Source: Musa acuminata AAA Group
Lineage: Eukaryota > Streptophyta > Magnoliopsida > Zingiberales > Musaceae
Length of the DNA: 64,000 bases
Direction of reading: 5' to 3'
Assembly: GCF_036884655.1 (NCBI RefSeq)
Contig: NC_088345.1
Span: 21,914,501-21,978,500 of the forward strand
Below, one piece after another: positions 10,208 through 21,491 of the stretch. The notes below the pieces were generated by a model. The model was not told where the DNA came from. It searched no databases and saw nothing but the letters and a program-made list of their open reading frames with translations. Each line of letters begins with the position of its first letter. Positions within the stretch are counted from its first letter, which is position 1. Position numbers and translations under genes: made by a program.

Positions 10208-10401
10208 TACACTAAGATGCTGATTGGATCCTGATCCCCACTAGAAGTCTGCCGGAGACTTCCATTTTACGTGCTGAGGGTGTCGCGTGACTCGATAGTA
10301 AAATAGTGGGAGCATATTAAGATAGAAGTCCATATCTTGATAGTTTATTTCTTGCAAAATCTGCATGTTATTCATTTTTGCTACATCTTTATTTTCAGAA
10401 A

Positions 10402-12708
10402 ATGTCGCTTTCAAATCCCTTACGTGGCATACTTGATGTCAACCGCCTCACTGGTCCAAATTATACGGATTGGCTCCGTAACTTGAGAATTGTTCTCACA
10501 GCGGAGAAAATCGTGTACGTCCTTGATACAGTGATGCCTACGCCCGAAGAAGGGGCAAGCGAGGATGAGATCGCTCGCTACGTGAAGTACATTGATGACT
10601 CCACTCTTGCTCAGTGCTATATGTTGGGCTCTATGACTCCAGAGTTACAGAGACAACATGAAAAGATGGATGCCAGATCCATTCTCCTACATGTCCGTAA
10701 ATTGTTTGAGGAACAGGGAAGGACTCAACGATATGAGATATCCAAGAGCCTTTTCTGCGCTAGGATGTTTGAGGGGACACCGGTTCAGAACCATGTCCTA
10801 AAGATGATTGAGTGGATAGAGAAACTCACAGGTCTAGGAATGGTCCTAGAGGATAACTTGTGTGTGGACATTGTGCTTCAGTCCCTACCAGATTCCTTTT
10901 TACAGTTCATAATGAATTTTAATATGAACAAGCTTGAGGCGACTCTCCCAGAGCTCCTCAATATGTTGAGGGAGGCAAAGAGTACTATTAAGAAAGAGAA
11001 GCCAGTTCTCTACACTGGTGAGACCAGAAAGAAAAAGAAAGCAGAAAGGTCCCTTAAGAAGGGAAAGGGCAAGGGCAAACAAGGTAAAGCAAAGGTTGCT
11101 AAGAAAGACCCAGCAAAGGACAAAGGCCAGTGCTTCCACTGTGGTAAAGATGGGCATTGGAAGAGAAACTGCAAAGAGTACCTTGCAGAAAGGGCGAAAC
11201 AAAAGCTTGATGAAGCTTCAGGTACATTTATGATCAGTCTCCATTTGTCAGACTCTTATGATAACACATGGGTATTGGATACCGGTAGTGCCTATCATAT
11301 ATGCAATTCGTTGCAGGTTCTGGCAATGCCTAGGAGACTAGAGAGAGGTGAGATGGACCTCAAGATAGGTAATGGAGCAAAAGTTGCTGTATTAGCTGTT
11401 GGCGAGGTCACCCTACATTTGTCTAGTGGAGCTTTTATTACATTAGATGCATGTTATTTTGTTCCTTATATTATCAAAAACATTATCTCCATTTCATGTT
11501 TAACAATTAGTGGATATAAATTTGTTTTTGAGAACAATGGTTGTTCGATATTATTAGATGTTAAGATCATCACGAAAGGAACATTGCATAATGGTTTATT
11601 TATGTTAGACACCACTCCACATATCATGAATGTAAATGTGTCCAAAAGGAAACGAGATAAGTTGAATAGAGCATACTTGTGGCATTGTAGGCTAGGTCAC
11701 ATCCATGAAAGAAGGATTCAAAAGTTGCTAAATGATGGATATCTAGATCCATTCGACTATATGTCTTATGCAACTTGTGAGCCTTGCATTCGTGGAAAAT
11801 TGACCAACTGTCCATTTAGTGGAACTGGAGAGAGAGCCACTGAGTTGTTGGAACTCATACATAGTGATGTATGTGGACCCATGTCAACTCATGCCATTGG
11901 AGGTTACTCCTACTTCATTACATTTACTGATGATTTCTTAAGGTATGGATATGTGTACTTAATGAAGTACAAGTCCGAGGCCTTTGAGAAATTCAGAGAG
12001 TATAAGAATGAGGTGGAGAACCAGACTGGAAAGAGTATCAAAACTCTTCGATCAGATCGAGGAGGTGAATACTTAAGTACAGAGTTTACTCAGTTCCTCA
12101 AGGACCATGGGATATTATCCCAATGGACACCTCCTTATACACCTCAGCTCAATGGTGTCTCTGAAAGGAGAAATCGTACATTATTAGATATGGTACAGTC
12201 CATGATGAGTTTCGCTGACCTACCCATCTCATTTTGGGGATATGCCCTAGAAACCGCAGCTTACCTTCTGAACAGAGTTCCAACTAAGTCGGTAGTGTCT
12301 ACACCATATGAGATATGGAAAGGGAAGAAGCCTGATCTTAAGGTTGTTAAGATTTGGGGCTGCCCAGCCCACGTTAAAATACACAACCCCGATAAGTTAG
12401 AATCAAGGACAGAGCGATGCATATTTGTGGGATACCCCAAGGAAACTTGTGGGTATTACTTCTATCATCTCGAGGACCAAAAGGTCTTTGTAGCTAAGAG
12501 AGCAGTGTTCCTTGAGAAGGAACACATTCTTGACGGAGACAGTGGGAGAATGATAGAATTGAGCGAGGTTGGAGAACCAAGCTCAAGCACCACTCTACAG
12601 CCCGAGTTTGTTCAGGTACCTAATACAAAGTATCAACTTTACGTAGGTCTGATAGAGTATCCCATCCTCCTGAGAGATATGTGGGACATATTAGAGCAGA
12701 GGATGTAG
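10402..12708 (+). pseudogene. COP1 gag-protease-integrase ORF
   Basis: ATG at 10402 opens 768 codons. I prefer it to the upstream in-frame TTG at 10378. Gag covers residues 1 to about 240, with a CCHC zinc knuckle at C244-C257 ([14 protein letters not shown]) after a Lys-rich stretch. The protease site is VLDTGS with D293. Integrase shows the HHCC start at H428 and the catalytic triad D489 (HSDVCGP), D552 (SDRGGEY), E588 (NGVSERRN), spaced 62 and 35 as in copia. The end, from about 12640, is out of frame with RT: a single-base shift makes the ORF stop at 12706. Gag packages RNA and integrase inserts the cDNA. This half is otherwise intact. Confidence 0.92.
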
Positions 12709-13544
12709 AGGATATTGATCCTCAGACCTACGAGGAGGCTATTATGAGTATAGACTCTGGGAAGTGGAAAGAAGCCATGAATTCTGAGATGGATTCTATG
12801 TACTCCAATAAGGTTTAGAACCTAGTTGATGCACCCGAAGGTATTGTACCCATCGGTTGCAAGTGGATCTTTAAGAAAAAGATCGGAGTAGATGGAAAGG
12901 TAGAGACCTATAAAGCAAGGCTAGTGGCTAAGGGGTATCGTCAAAGGCAAGGTGTTGACTACGACGAAACTTTCTCACCCGTAGCAATGCTAAAATCCAT
13001 CAGAATTCTATTGGCTATTGCAGCACACTATGATTATGAGATCTGGCAGATGGATGTGAAAACCGCATTCCTCAATGGGAATCTCGAGGATGAGGTGTAT
13101 ATGATGCAACTTGAGGGATTCGTATCCAAGAACTGCCCAAATAAGGTATGTAGGTTGCTTAGATCCATTTATGGACTAAAGCAAGCTTCCCGAAGTTGGA
13201 ACATAAGATTTGATGAGGCAATCAGATCTTATGACTTCGTTAAGAACGAAGATGAGCCTTGTGTATACAGAAAGGTAAGTGGGAGCGCTATCACCTTTTT
13301 GGTGTTATATGTGGATGACATCCTCATCATTGGGAATGACGTAGGAATGCTATCCACAGTAAAGACTTGGTTATCTAGACACTTCTCCATAAAGGACTTA
13401 GGGGAAACATCTTATATCTTGGGGATTAGAATCTATAGAGATAGATCCAAGAGGATGCTTGTCTTGTCCCAGTCCAGGTACATAGAAACCATTGTCAAAA
13501 GGTTTGGCATTGAAAATTCTAAGAAAGGGCGAACATGGATATGA
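12640..13544 (+). pseudogene. COP1 reverse transcriptase
   Basis: The frame picks up near 12640, shifted from the upstream ORF. A TAG at 12816-12818 interrupts it where a Trp is expected in VWNLV. The clean part, 12924-13544, holds KARLVAKGYRQ, MDVKTAFLNG, IYGLKQASRSW and the catalytic YVDD (13308-13319), then SRYIETIVKRFG. It ends at TGA 13542, where family members continue with tens more codons before the PYASA motif, so a small deletion lies at about 13527-13535. RT copies the genomic RNA to cDNA. The active site is intact but the protein cannot be made whole. Confidence 0.9.
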
Positions 13545-14223
13545 TACCTTATGCCTCAGCAATATGGTATTTCATGTATGCCATGCTATGTACTAGGCTT
13601 GATATAGCGCATGCTCTGAGTGTCACGAGCAGGTATCAGGTGGATCCAGGCTTCGAGCACTGGAAAGCAGTAAAGTGTATCCTTAAGTACTTGAGAAGGA
13701 CTAAGGATCTTTTACTAGTATATGGAGGTAATAGCCTTAAGGTTGAAGGCTACACAGACTCAAGTTTTCAGTCTGATGTCAATGATAGCAAGTCGAATTC
13801 AAGGTATGTGTACACCTTGAATGGAGGAGCAGTGTGCTGGAAGAGTTCCAAGTAAGATACCACTGCTGACTCGACCACAGAGGCGGAGTACATTGCTGCA
13901 TTAGATGTAGCAAAGGAGGGAGTCTGGGTGAAGAAGTTCATCACAGATTTGGGAGTCGATACAGATAGCGACAAGTCGACTTCCTTATATTACGACAACT
14001 ATGGGGTGATTACTCAAATAAGGGAACCCGAGTCTCATCAGAAGTGTTCTGAGGAGGTTCCAGCTTATAAGAGAGATCGTAACCCGAGGAGATGTAGTAG
14101 TGGAAAGAGTTCCATCCGAAGATAACATTGCAGATCCACTGACAAAGCCGTTGTCTCATATTGTCTATGAGCGTCACAGGAGTCTGATGGGGATCAGACA
14201 CATAGGTGATTGGCTTTAGGTCA
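13535..14223 (+). pseudogene. COP1 RT connection and RNase H
   Basis: After the small deletion: IPYASA, AMLCTRLDIAHALS, EHWKAVKCILKYLRRTKDLLLVYGG, then RNase H GYTDSSF (first catalytic Asp). WKSSK is followed by TAA at 13854 where Gln is usual, then TEAEYIAA (Glu), LYYDN (Asp; family usually LYCDN) and NIADPLTKPLS near 14125. At least one nonsense change and a frame shift near 14030 are visible. It would remove the RNA strand of the hybrid. Confidence 0.85.
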
Positions 14224-14233
14224 AGTGGGAGAT
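14224..14233 (+). other. COP1 polypurine tract
   Basis: AGTGGGAGAT lies directly before the 3' LTR TG. This is the plus-strand primer position. Confidence 0.8.
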
Positions 14234-15722
14234 TGCTAGTCATATGTGCCCAGCAAGCCAATCACGTGAGTGATGGCACGTGTGACTTGATACAGAATCT
14301 TTTTGCTTATTATATTTTGGCGTATATCACTTTATAACTATTGCATAAATGCATATATATATTGTGATGTCCTTGGATTTGTGCAATGGGAATCGGATCG
14401 TGATGAGATTACGATAATGAGATCGATTCACCTTTAAACACATATCCTAAATAATCCCGGTCATAGGTTACTCGAGAGGGACATCATGATAACCAGATAG
14501 ACTGGTGTGCTGTATACCCATCCATATGATGGATGCAGCTGATCTCATAGCTGCTCGTGTAGGGACACTAGGGATACAGTACAGGTGCTCATTGGAGAAT
14601 GAGTTCAATGATAGATCCGCTTATGGAATGCTGGATGGTTGATGATGCCTTATTGTCAAACAGCAATTCCGTAGTCCTAGTGGTGTATCTGGTCCTTAGA
14701 CTTGAGACACCAAGGATGTCTTGTATGAGTGCTCCACTCTTTGATACCAGACTTATAGGTTTGGCTGTCCCAGATCTAGTACAACTGGTCATTGGGAGTG
14801 GTAGTCGACCATACGATGGCTATTGAGTGTCGATAGAGGATCATCCACTCTCGGCATCATGAGAGGAATATCCCATGTGTTCTTGCTCAGACAAATCCCT
14901 AGCCAGGGTCATTCGGGTTGAGAGAGAAAGAGTTCTCCGGGAGAATCCGATTAGAGCGAGACTCGAGAAGAAACCATATGGGTCTGACAGCACCATGCTC
15001 GATATACGGTCTCTGGGATATTAGATGGATGAAGGACTATAGGTACATAGTAACTGAGGACAGACAGGTCTAATGGATTGGATTCCCCTGTATCGTCTGG
15101 GGACTACGGCGTAGTGGCCTAGTACGTCTGTAGTCGATAAGTCGAGTGAATTATTACAGAGATAATAATTCACTGAGTTAGAAGGAGTTCTGACAGGTAT
15201 GACTCACGGCCAGCTCGATATTAGGCCTAGAGGGTCACACACATATGGTAGGCATTGCGATGAGTAGAGGTTCGGATATGAGATATCCGACGGAGCCCTT
15301 GTCTTATTGGATGCAGATCCAATACCCACTAGGAAAGGACCCATTAGGGTTTGACACGGGATCTCTATAAATAGGAGGGATTCACAGCCTCATAGGCTAG
15401 AGTCTTTGCTTGCCTTTCCTATTCTCCTCTCCCTCTCCACCTTAGAGGCCTGGAGTTTTGAGGAGGGTCGTCGCAACCCTGCTGTGTGGATCACCACTAG
15501 AGAGGAGGACGCTTGACCTCCTTCACCCTCTCCTAATGATCTGCAAGGAAACAGGGATATACGATCTCCCTAGGTAACACAATCTCTATACGCAGTTTTG
15601 TGTTTTGTGAATTTTTGCGCACCAATCTTCGCACGACGACGAACATCTTTTTGGGAATCGGGGATTTTTGTTTTCTTGTTCTTCCGCTGCGCATATGATG
15701 TCACCCCCATGATTTCCCAACA
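14234..15722 (+). repeat. COP1 3' LTR
   Basis: 1489 bp, the same length as the 5' copy, with TATAAATA at 15366-15373. Substitutions are scattered. Many are G/A or C/T, as expected from methylated-cytosine decay. Confidence 0.93.
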
Positions 15723-15727
15723 CCATA

Positions 15728-16101
15728 AAGGTTCGATCTTCCATGAAGCTAACTCCTCGATTTTTTTGGGCCTTATAAGGTATTAGAACGCATTGGACCA
15801 GTTGCCTACCACTTGAATTTGCCTGCTAGCTCTAAAATATATCCAGTCTTTCATGTTGCATGCCTTAAAAGGAAATTGGGTGAAGATACAATAGTGCAGT
15901 GTCATTTGACGAACAATTCTACTACTTGGGAAGTTCAAGCTCAACCATAAGCCATACTTGATCGATGAGTTGTAATGTACCGCAGACATCCTATAACTGA
16001 AGTGCTAGTGCAATGGGCTAACTTACCAAAGGAAGATGTAACTTGGGAGTCCTACAACATGGTAGAGGCGAAGTTTCTAGATTTTGATGCTGCTCAACCT
16101 T
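15728..16101 (+). pseudogene. CV0 pol 3' end: GPY/F and chromodomain remnant
   Basis: This resumes CV0 after the COP1 TSD. Readable motifs are KLTPRFF...[14 protein letters not shown] (the GPY/F region after the integrase core), [11 protein letters not shown], then EVLVQWANLPKEDVTWE, a chromodomain signature. It ends with a stop near 16102, just before the PPT. A chromodomain after GPY/F defines chromoviruses and is thought to guide integration to marked chromatin. Stops and a short insertion near 15775 break the frame. Confidence 0.82.
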
Positions 16102-16118
16102 GAGGACAAGGCTGAATT

Positions 16119-16132
16119 GAAGGAGGCGGGAT
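16119..16132 (+). other. CV0 polypurine tract
   Basis: GAAGGAGGCGGGAT directly precedes TGTTAGGATC. Related tracts precede the CV2 and CV3 3' LTRs. Confidence 0.8.
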
Positions 16133-16461
16133 TGTTAGGATCGTTTTATTTTTCCTTTTATTTTCTGTTCTTTCCTTTTATTTTCTATGTATTTATTAAG
16201 TCTGTTTAGTTTAGCTAATGTTGAAACTCTATAAATAGGATGTAAGAAGCCGATCCCCTCGAAGCGATCAAGGAGGGCTGATCCCCTCGAAATGATCAAG
16301 GAGGCCGATCCTCTCGAAGTGATCAAGGAGGGTCGATCCCCTCGAAGCGATCAAGGAGGCTGATCCCCTCAAAGTGATCAAGGAGGCCGATCCCCTCGAA
16401 GCGATCATTATCATTCCCTTTTCTCCCCTTTCTTCCACGACAAGACCTTAGGATCTTACCA
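16133..16461 (+). repeat. CV0 LTR with internal sequence on both sides
   Basis: TGTTAGGATCG...GGATCTTACCA, about 329 bp, or 369 bp if the second LTR-end unit to 16501 is counted. TATAAATA is at 16230-16237. Upstream are a PPT and the pol 3' end; downstream are a PBS, leader and gag. The LTR thus serves as 3' LTR to one internal region and 5' LTR to another. Confidence 0.82.
16247..16412 (+). repeat. 27-28-bp tandem units in the chromovirus LTR
   Basis: Six units of the form GCCGATCCCCTCGAAGCGAT plus CAAGGAG(G). The same array recurs in CV1 (33463-33600 inverted, 33790-33840, 61565-61680) and in both CV3 LTRs, with different copy numbers. Confidence 0.85.
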
Positions 16462-16515
16462 ATTGGTATCAGAGCGACGATAAGACTTTATGGTCTTATC
16501 AATTGGTATTAGAGC
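16462..16515 (+). other. CV0 PBS, duplicated with the LTR end
   Basis: ATTGGTATCAGAGC at 16462-16475 follows the LTR. After GACGATAAGAC...GGTCTTATCA a second copy, ATTGGTATTAGAGC, stands at 16502-16515. Both complement the initiator tRNA-Met 3' end, so the LTR-end plus PBS unit is present twice. Confidence 0.8.
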
Positions 16516-18221
16516 GGCGAGAATGCCACGATCCTTGGCGCTCTCACTATAGTATTGCCGTAGCTATCTTTCAAAAAATAAAAAAGAAAAGAAAAGAACG
16601 CCCGAAGCCACTCCCCTGCTTCCCAAGCCACAGCCTTCTCCTCCTTCCGGCCAGCCCATCTGCCACTGCTGCTATCCGGCCAGTGACCACCATCGCCCCG
16701 CTTCCTGGCCAGAAGCCAACGCCGCCTGTCGCCTCCCACACGAGCCACCACCGCTGCCTCCTTCTCCACCACCGCCCACCTCCCCTTGCGTCGCAGTGCA
16801 GCCGCTGGACATCTCATCCTTGGCGATCGTTGGTGACGTTGCTCCCAACCGTGCCACCACCATTGCCTCTCCGCTGCCACCCGCCTCCCCTTGGGTCACA
16901 GCCGCAGTCGCATCACCACCACTTTCCCAAGCCGCCTTGCCACCGCTCGATCACCGCCGCCCACCCCCCCCCAACCGCAACCCTAGCTGCTTCCCCTTGG
17001 GTTGCAGCCGTAGACGCTGATTCCTTTCCTTCATCGGCATCAACAAAAGAGCATCCTCTGCTACCGCAGCTGCTGGACCCTCCGCTGCCTCTCGACCTTG
17101 TCAAACGCTGTCGCAGCCACCTAGCCTTCAACCTGCACACAGCCTCCCAGCCCTCAACCAGCAACCTCCCCTCCTCGTTGCGCCATAACTGCCACAACCA
17201 CATCTTCTCCCATCCGAAGCCCGTCTTGTCGAAAGGGGCCTCTGCTTCCCCTGCTTTTGGAGAGCCCCACCGTCGCCGCTACTTTCCGATTGGTGACCAC
17301 CATCGTTGCTGCTCCCCGGCCAACAATCTTCCCTCCTTGCTGCTCCACCCTGCTCAAGCAAGAAGGACCGCGACCGCTGCTTCCCGGCCAGAGGACCAAC
17401 CCTCTCGTCACTTCTACCATTGGCGACGCTGCCCCCCAACCGCACCACCATCGCTGCCTCCGCTACCCCCAACCACACCACCATCGCTGCCTGCCCTTGG
17501 GTCGCAGCTGCCGTAGCTTGAACATCCCTCTTCACGGTGATCAAAACAAGGCAACCACGACCATCGTAGCCACCGCCGTCTCCTCAACCGCACATGATTC
17601 CTCAGCGTCACTAGTGCCTCCTTCGTAGTGCAAAATAGACAAGCATTGTTCCCTCCCATCCTCACCATCGCAGCCATCGCAGCGGCGAGCCCTTGGCGGT
17701 GTTGTCGCCAGCTGCACCACCGTCGCTGCCTTCCCTTGGGTTGCAACCATCAAAGCTGCAGCCGCTCGACCTCCCCTCCTCATGGCGACCACAACAGAGT
17801 AACTTTGCATTTTTTGCTGTAGCCACCAATCACTGCAGTTCCCGGCAAGCAACCACTACCGCTACTGTTCCTGGCCAATGACCAACCCCTCGTTCTGCAG
17901 CAGCTGCCCTTCAACAGCGAACGCAGCAACCGTAGCAAGTACGCTTCACTACCTCAACCCCAACAGCACACGCAACACCGATTCCTCTTCTCAACCTCGG
18001 TCGCTTCAAAGCTGCCTCCCCCTCACTTAGCATATTTTTCCACAATCGCAAGTTGCCATCACCATAGCCTCAACCCTGTTGCTCGGCGATCGCTCCTTGG
18101 GTCGCAGCAGCTGCAGCCACATCAACGCAGTCACCTTCCAACTCCGACGCTCTCACCCCACGCATCGATAGACACAGGGCAGCAACTCTTCCTCCAATGC
18201 AACGACCATGGCACTTCCCTC
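16516..18221 (+). mobile_element. CV0 long C-rich leader, first part
   Basis: This is CAC/GCC/CCG-rich sequence matching the leaders of CV1 (33990-35785) and CV3 (minus, 59472-60853). A 337-codon frame at 16503-17516 is open, but the related leaders are open in other frames with unrelated products, so I do not call a gene. SV1 is inserted at 18222. The last 100 bp of leader stand at 62696-62797. Confidence 0.7.
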
Positions 18222-19980
18222 TGTTAGGATCAAGAGCACTAAGAGGGGGGGAGTTTTTGAATTAGTGCAGCGGATAAAAAGTCAACTTCGTCAAATCTCT
18301 CGTACGATAAAAATCATTTCCGACGTAAAACCGATTTCGGAAACTTAGCTTGAAAGTATGCATAAATCTATTGAAGGTAGTAAGCTATTGAAGGGGTTTG
18401 CAGTAAGGTAATAACAGGAAACAAAATGCAAACCAAAGAAGATGGGAGTTTATAGTGGTTCGGTCAATCGTGACCTACATCCACTCCTCCGATTCCTCTT
18501 CCGTTGAGGCCACCGGCATCCACTAATGATCTTCCTTTACTAGGCGAAGATCAACCTCCTTCTTACACCACCCCTCTTCTCCTTTTACCGGGTTTAAGAG
18601 ACAACCCTTACAAGCACTTACTCTCCTCTCTAAAATAGAATTCTAACACTTAAGCTAGAGGAGGGATTTCTCAACTGATTTCTACAATGTTTCTTTCCTT
18701 TTTTACTCTCTATGCTTCTATGTTTTACCCAGGGATGGGAGGGGTATTTATAGGCTCCAAACTAGTTTGAATTTGGAGTTCAAAATTGTCATCTCTCGAA
18801 TTTCTGGGGTCCTGCGGTACCACCTCCTGACTGGGGAGGTACAACCACCTGGCAGCTTAGAGACTGAGCCTCTAGGCAGTGCCACCACCTGACTGGGGTG
18901 GTTCCACTACCTAGTCTCACTCGGAGACTGAGCCCTGGCGGTGCCACCGCCTGACTTGGGTGGTTGCACCGCTTGGCAGAGCTCGAAGACCGAGCTCAGG
19001 TGATTCTACTACCTATTAGGGGCTGTTGCACCGCCCAGTCTCGCTTGGAGACTGAGCCCAGGCAGTGCCACCGCCTACCTAGGGCAGTTGCACTGCCTAG
19101 TTTTCCTGGGAGACCCTCTCCTAGGCGATGCCACCACCGACCCTAGCGGTGCCACCGCCTAGTAGGAATTACCCTCAGATTAAGTTAATGGGATCACCTG
19201 CCATTTCTAACTTAATATACATGCTAACTATGACATTTCTTAAGACATTTACTGTAACTTGCTCTGGTGCGTCAATCGCTTCTTCCGGTGAGCTTCCGAC
19301 AAACTTTCGTCGATCATCCGATGAACCCTCGGTGATGCTCCTGTGGTCTTTCGGAAAACTCCTGGACTTGCGACGATCCACTTGGCGAGTTCCGATGAGC
19401 TTCTTTGGCAAGCTCCTAGACTTCTCGGATTTGTTCCCGTAGAACCTCCCACGATCATCCAGACTTTTATCGAACTCTTGAACTCCCAACGTGATCATAG
19501 TCTTGACTCCGGTGCAACTCCTACTGCATGTCTTACTTCTATGATAGTTAATCCTACACATATAAAATAAAACTTCGATCGAGACAATTAATCCTAAGCA
19601 ATTAACCAAGTTGTCCGGCATGTCATTGGTCCCTCGACGCTTTGTTCGATTCTTCGGCGCATCGTCCTTTCCTATGGCCTATTGCCCAATCGGCCAGTTG
19701 ACTCCACAACTCTGATATCCTTGGCGCAATACCCGCTCTTCTTGGCCTGATGCCCGAGTCCACGGCCTGATGCCCTAGTCCACGGCCCGAAGCCTTCTAT
19801 CGTTACATCGACCAATCCACCGGCCCGACGTCCAATCTTCTGATATGTTCCTCCAACATAACATGATTTTTCCTGCTTTAATTGTCTCATCCTGATCGAA
19901 GCATCCTGCGTCACTCAAAATGCAGATTAAATCATAAACATATATCAAGTGGTTTCATCATCAAAATACGAGATTCAATA
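18222..19980 (-). repeat. SV1 3' LTR
   Basis: 1759 bp. Read on the minus strand it starts TATTGAATCTCG (expected TGTT) and ends CTTGATCCTAACA. TATAAATA lies at 18752-18745. GC-palindrome units are at 18815-19165. It lacks the 17-bp array, unlike SV2. Confidence 0.86.
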
Positions 19981-21491
19981 ATCTCCCCCTTTTTGATGAT
20001 GACAACCACTTGATGACGGAGTTAACCTTAACTCCTAGAGTTTAAACAAACTCCCCCTATCAATATGTCATATTGATAGAACCTTGAATTCAAACTGAAT
20101 ACATGTCATTGCAATATTCATCATGAATACTTGCAACATGTCATCATGAACTTATGCATAAACTTATGCATAACATCATACTTCTCCCCCTTTGTCATCA
20201 ACAAAAAAGAAGTCCAACTATTCTTGTGTTTGGAATATAGGTTCAACTTATTGCATGAAAAACATAATATCAAGTTTTATCATCATGCAGTTTTGAAGCT
20301 AGAAAATTTAACAAGTATTACATCATGCTTAGAACATTCAAGCTATCAAGATTTAGATATGCAAGTTTTACAACATACAAGATAGCACTTTTGTTTCTTT
20401 TGAGATAGCAACTTCTACATCATGCAAGCTAGCAAATTAGAGATGTTCAAGAAGGCAACTCTTGCTTCTTGAAATATGTAAATTTTGTCAACTTTGCTAG
20501 ATGCATAAGTTAGCATGTTTTGCTTCTTGAGATAGGCAAGATAGCACTTTTGTAATTTTCGTTTCTTAAGATGTTCAAGATAGCAAGCTCTACATCTTGT
20601 AAGCTAGCAATGTTACAACATTTTAGAACATGCAAGCTAGTAATTTAGAGATGTTCAAGAAAGCAACTCTTGCCTCTTGAAATATGCAAGTTTGTCAAGT
20701 TTTGCTAGATGTGCAAGTTAGCATTTTTGCCTCTTGAGATAGGCAAGATAGCACATTTGCCTCTTTTGTTTGAGCTAGCAATTTTGCTTCCTTTGCAAAG
20801 TGCATGTTCCTAAATTTTGCAAGATGAGCTAGCGATATTTCTCCTCCTTTGTCAATGTCAAAGAGAAGGGAAGACCCTTTGCGTCAATTTCTAAATCATG
20901 ACAAAGGTAAGTATTAATCTTATTTGTGCATCATTATATATTCAAATTAAAACATACACAATTTCGAAAACCTTATTTTTCATGCACGATACCAAAAAAT
21001 AAATCAATCATCATTAATGGGCATATCATACATGATACTCAAATATTAAAATTTTTAAGCATTTATCAACATGTTGATCATGATACCAAATATTCATCAT
21101 TTAAAGCATTCGGGATACACATCATATGCAATTGATCATGTACATCATTATCATAAGTATTGCATGCATCATTTCAAATTCATGCATATTTCATCATTGC
21201 ATGCATCATACCAAAATATAAAATCATCAATAATGCATGATTCCAAATCATCATTTATTTTACATCATGATGGTACCAAATTTGTTAAATTACATCCTAC
21301 CATACATGATCGAAACTTCTTATTTGTATACATAAAAAAAAATTAATGAATATTTCATGTATTCATATCATCATATAAGGAATATCAAGAAGAATTATTA
21401 AGTGATGAGATATATTTCATACATTCAAAGAATTTCACATAACAAAATTCTAGTCATAGCCTTAAAAGATGTCATAAAAGAACATATAAAC
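19981..21491 (-). mobile_element. SV1 internal region next to the 3' LTR
   Basis: The PPT is at 19981-19994 (minus AAAAAGGGGGAGAT). A second polypurine motif is at about 20182-20200 (minus, AAAGGGGGAGAAG). 20380-20860 is built from degenerate copies of GCAAGCTAGCAA, GATAGCA and TTCAAGAAGCAAGAG phrases. No coding region is seen. SV2 interrupts at 21492 and the region resumes at 30483. Confidence 0.7.

Larger units (their letters stand above)
8526..10401 (+). mobile_element. COP1 untranslated leader with a GC-rich block
   Basis: 8625-9060 is very GC-rich (GCAGCGGCAGCCGCAG, GCCCGCGGGC-type text) while its surroundings are AT-rich. From 9180 it becomes AT-rich, then carries the two small repeat sets listed separately. 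Open frames across the GC block differ on all frames and look like composition artefacts. No gene is seen before gag at 10402. Confidence 0.7.
7022..15722 (+). mobile_element. COP1, full-length degenerate Ty1/copia element
   Basis: Flanked by TSD CCATA (7017-7021 and 15723-15727). Its two LTRs have exactly the same length (1489 bp), start TGCTAGTC and end TTTCCCAACA. The order is 5' LTR, PBS, GC-rich leader, gag, protease, integrase, RT, RNase H, PPT, 3' LTR, and integrase before RT is diagnostic of copia. It sits in CV0 integrase in the same orientation. About 35-40 substitutions and no gaps separate the LTRs by eye count. The LTR differs from the SV family, so this is another copia lineage, perhaps Tork-like, which I could not confirm. 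Confidence 0.93.

Noticed and set aside
16503..17516. 337-codon ORF in the CV0 leader
   Set aside because: The homologous leaders of CV1 and CV3 are open in different frames with unrelated products. This is a composition artefact.
19175..19621. Recurring 60-150-codon ORFs with RSITEGSSDDRRKF-type products in SV LTRs
   Set aside because: They recur because the LTR recurs. They lie upstream of the LTR TATA box and are broken differently in each copy.
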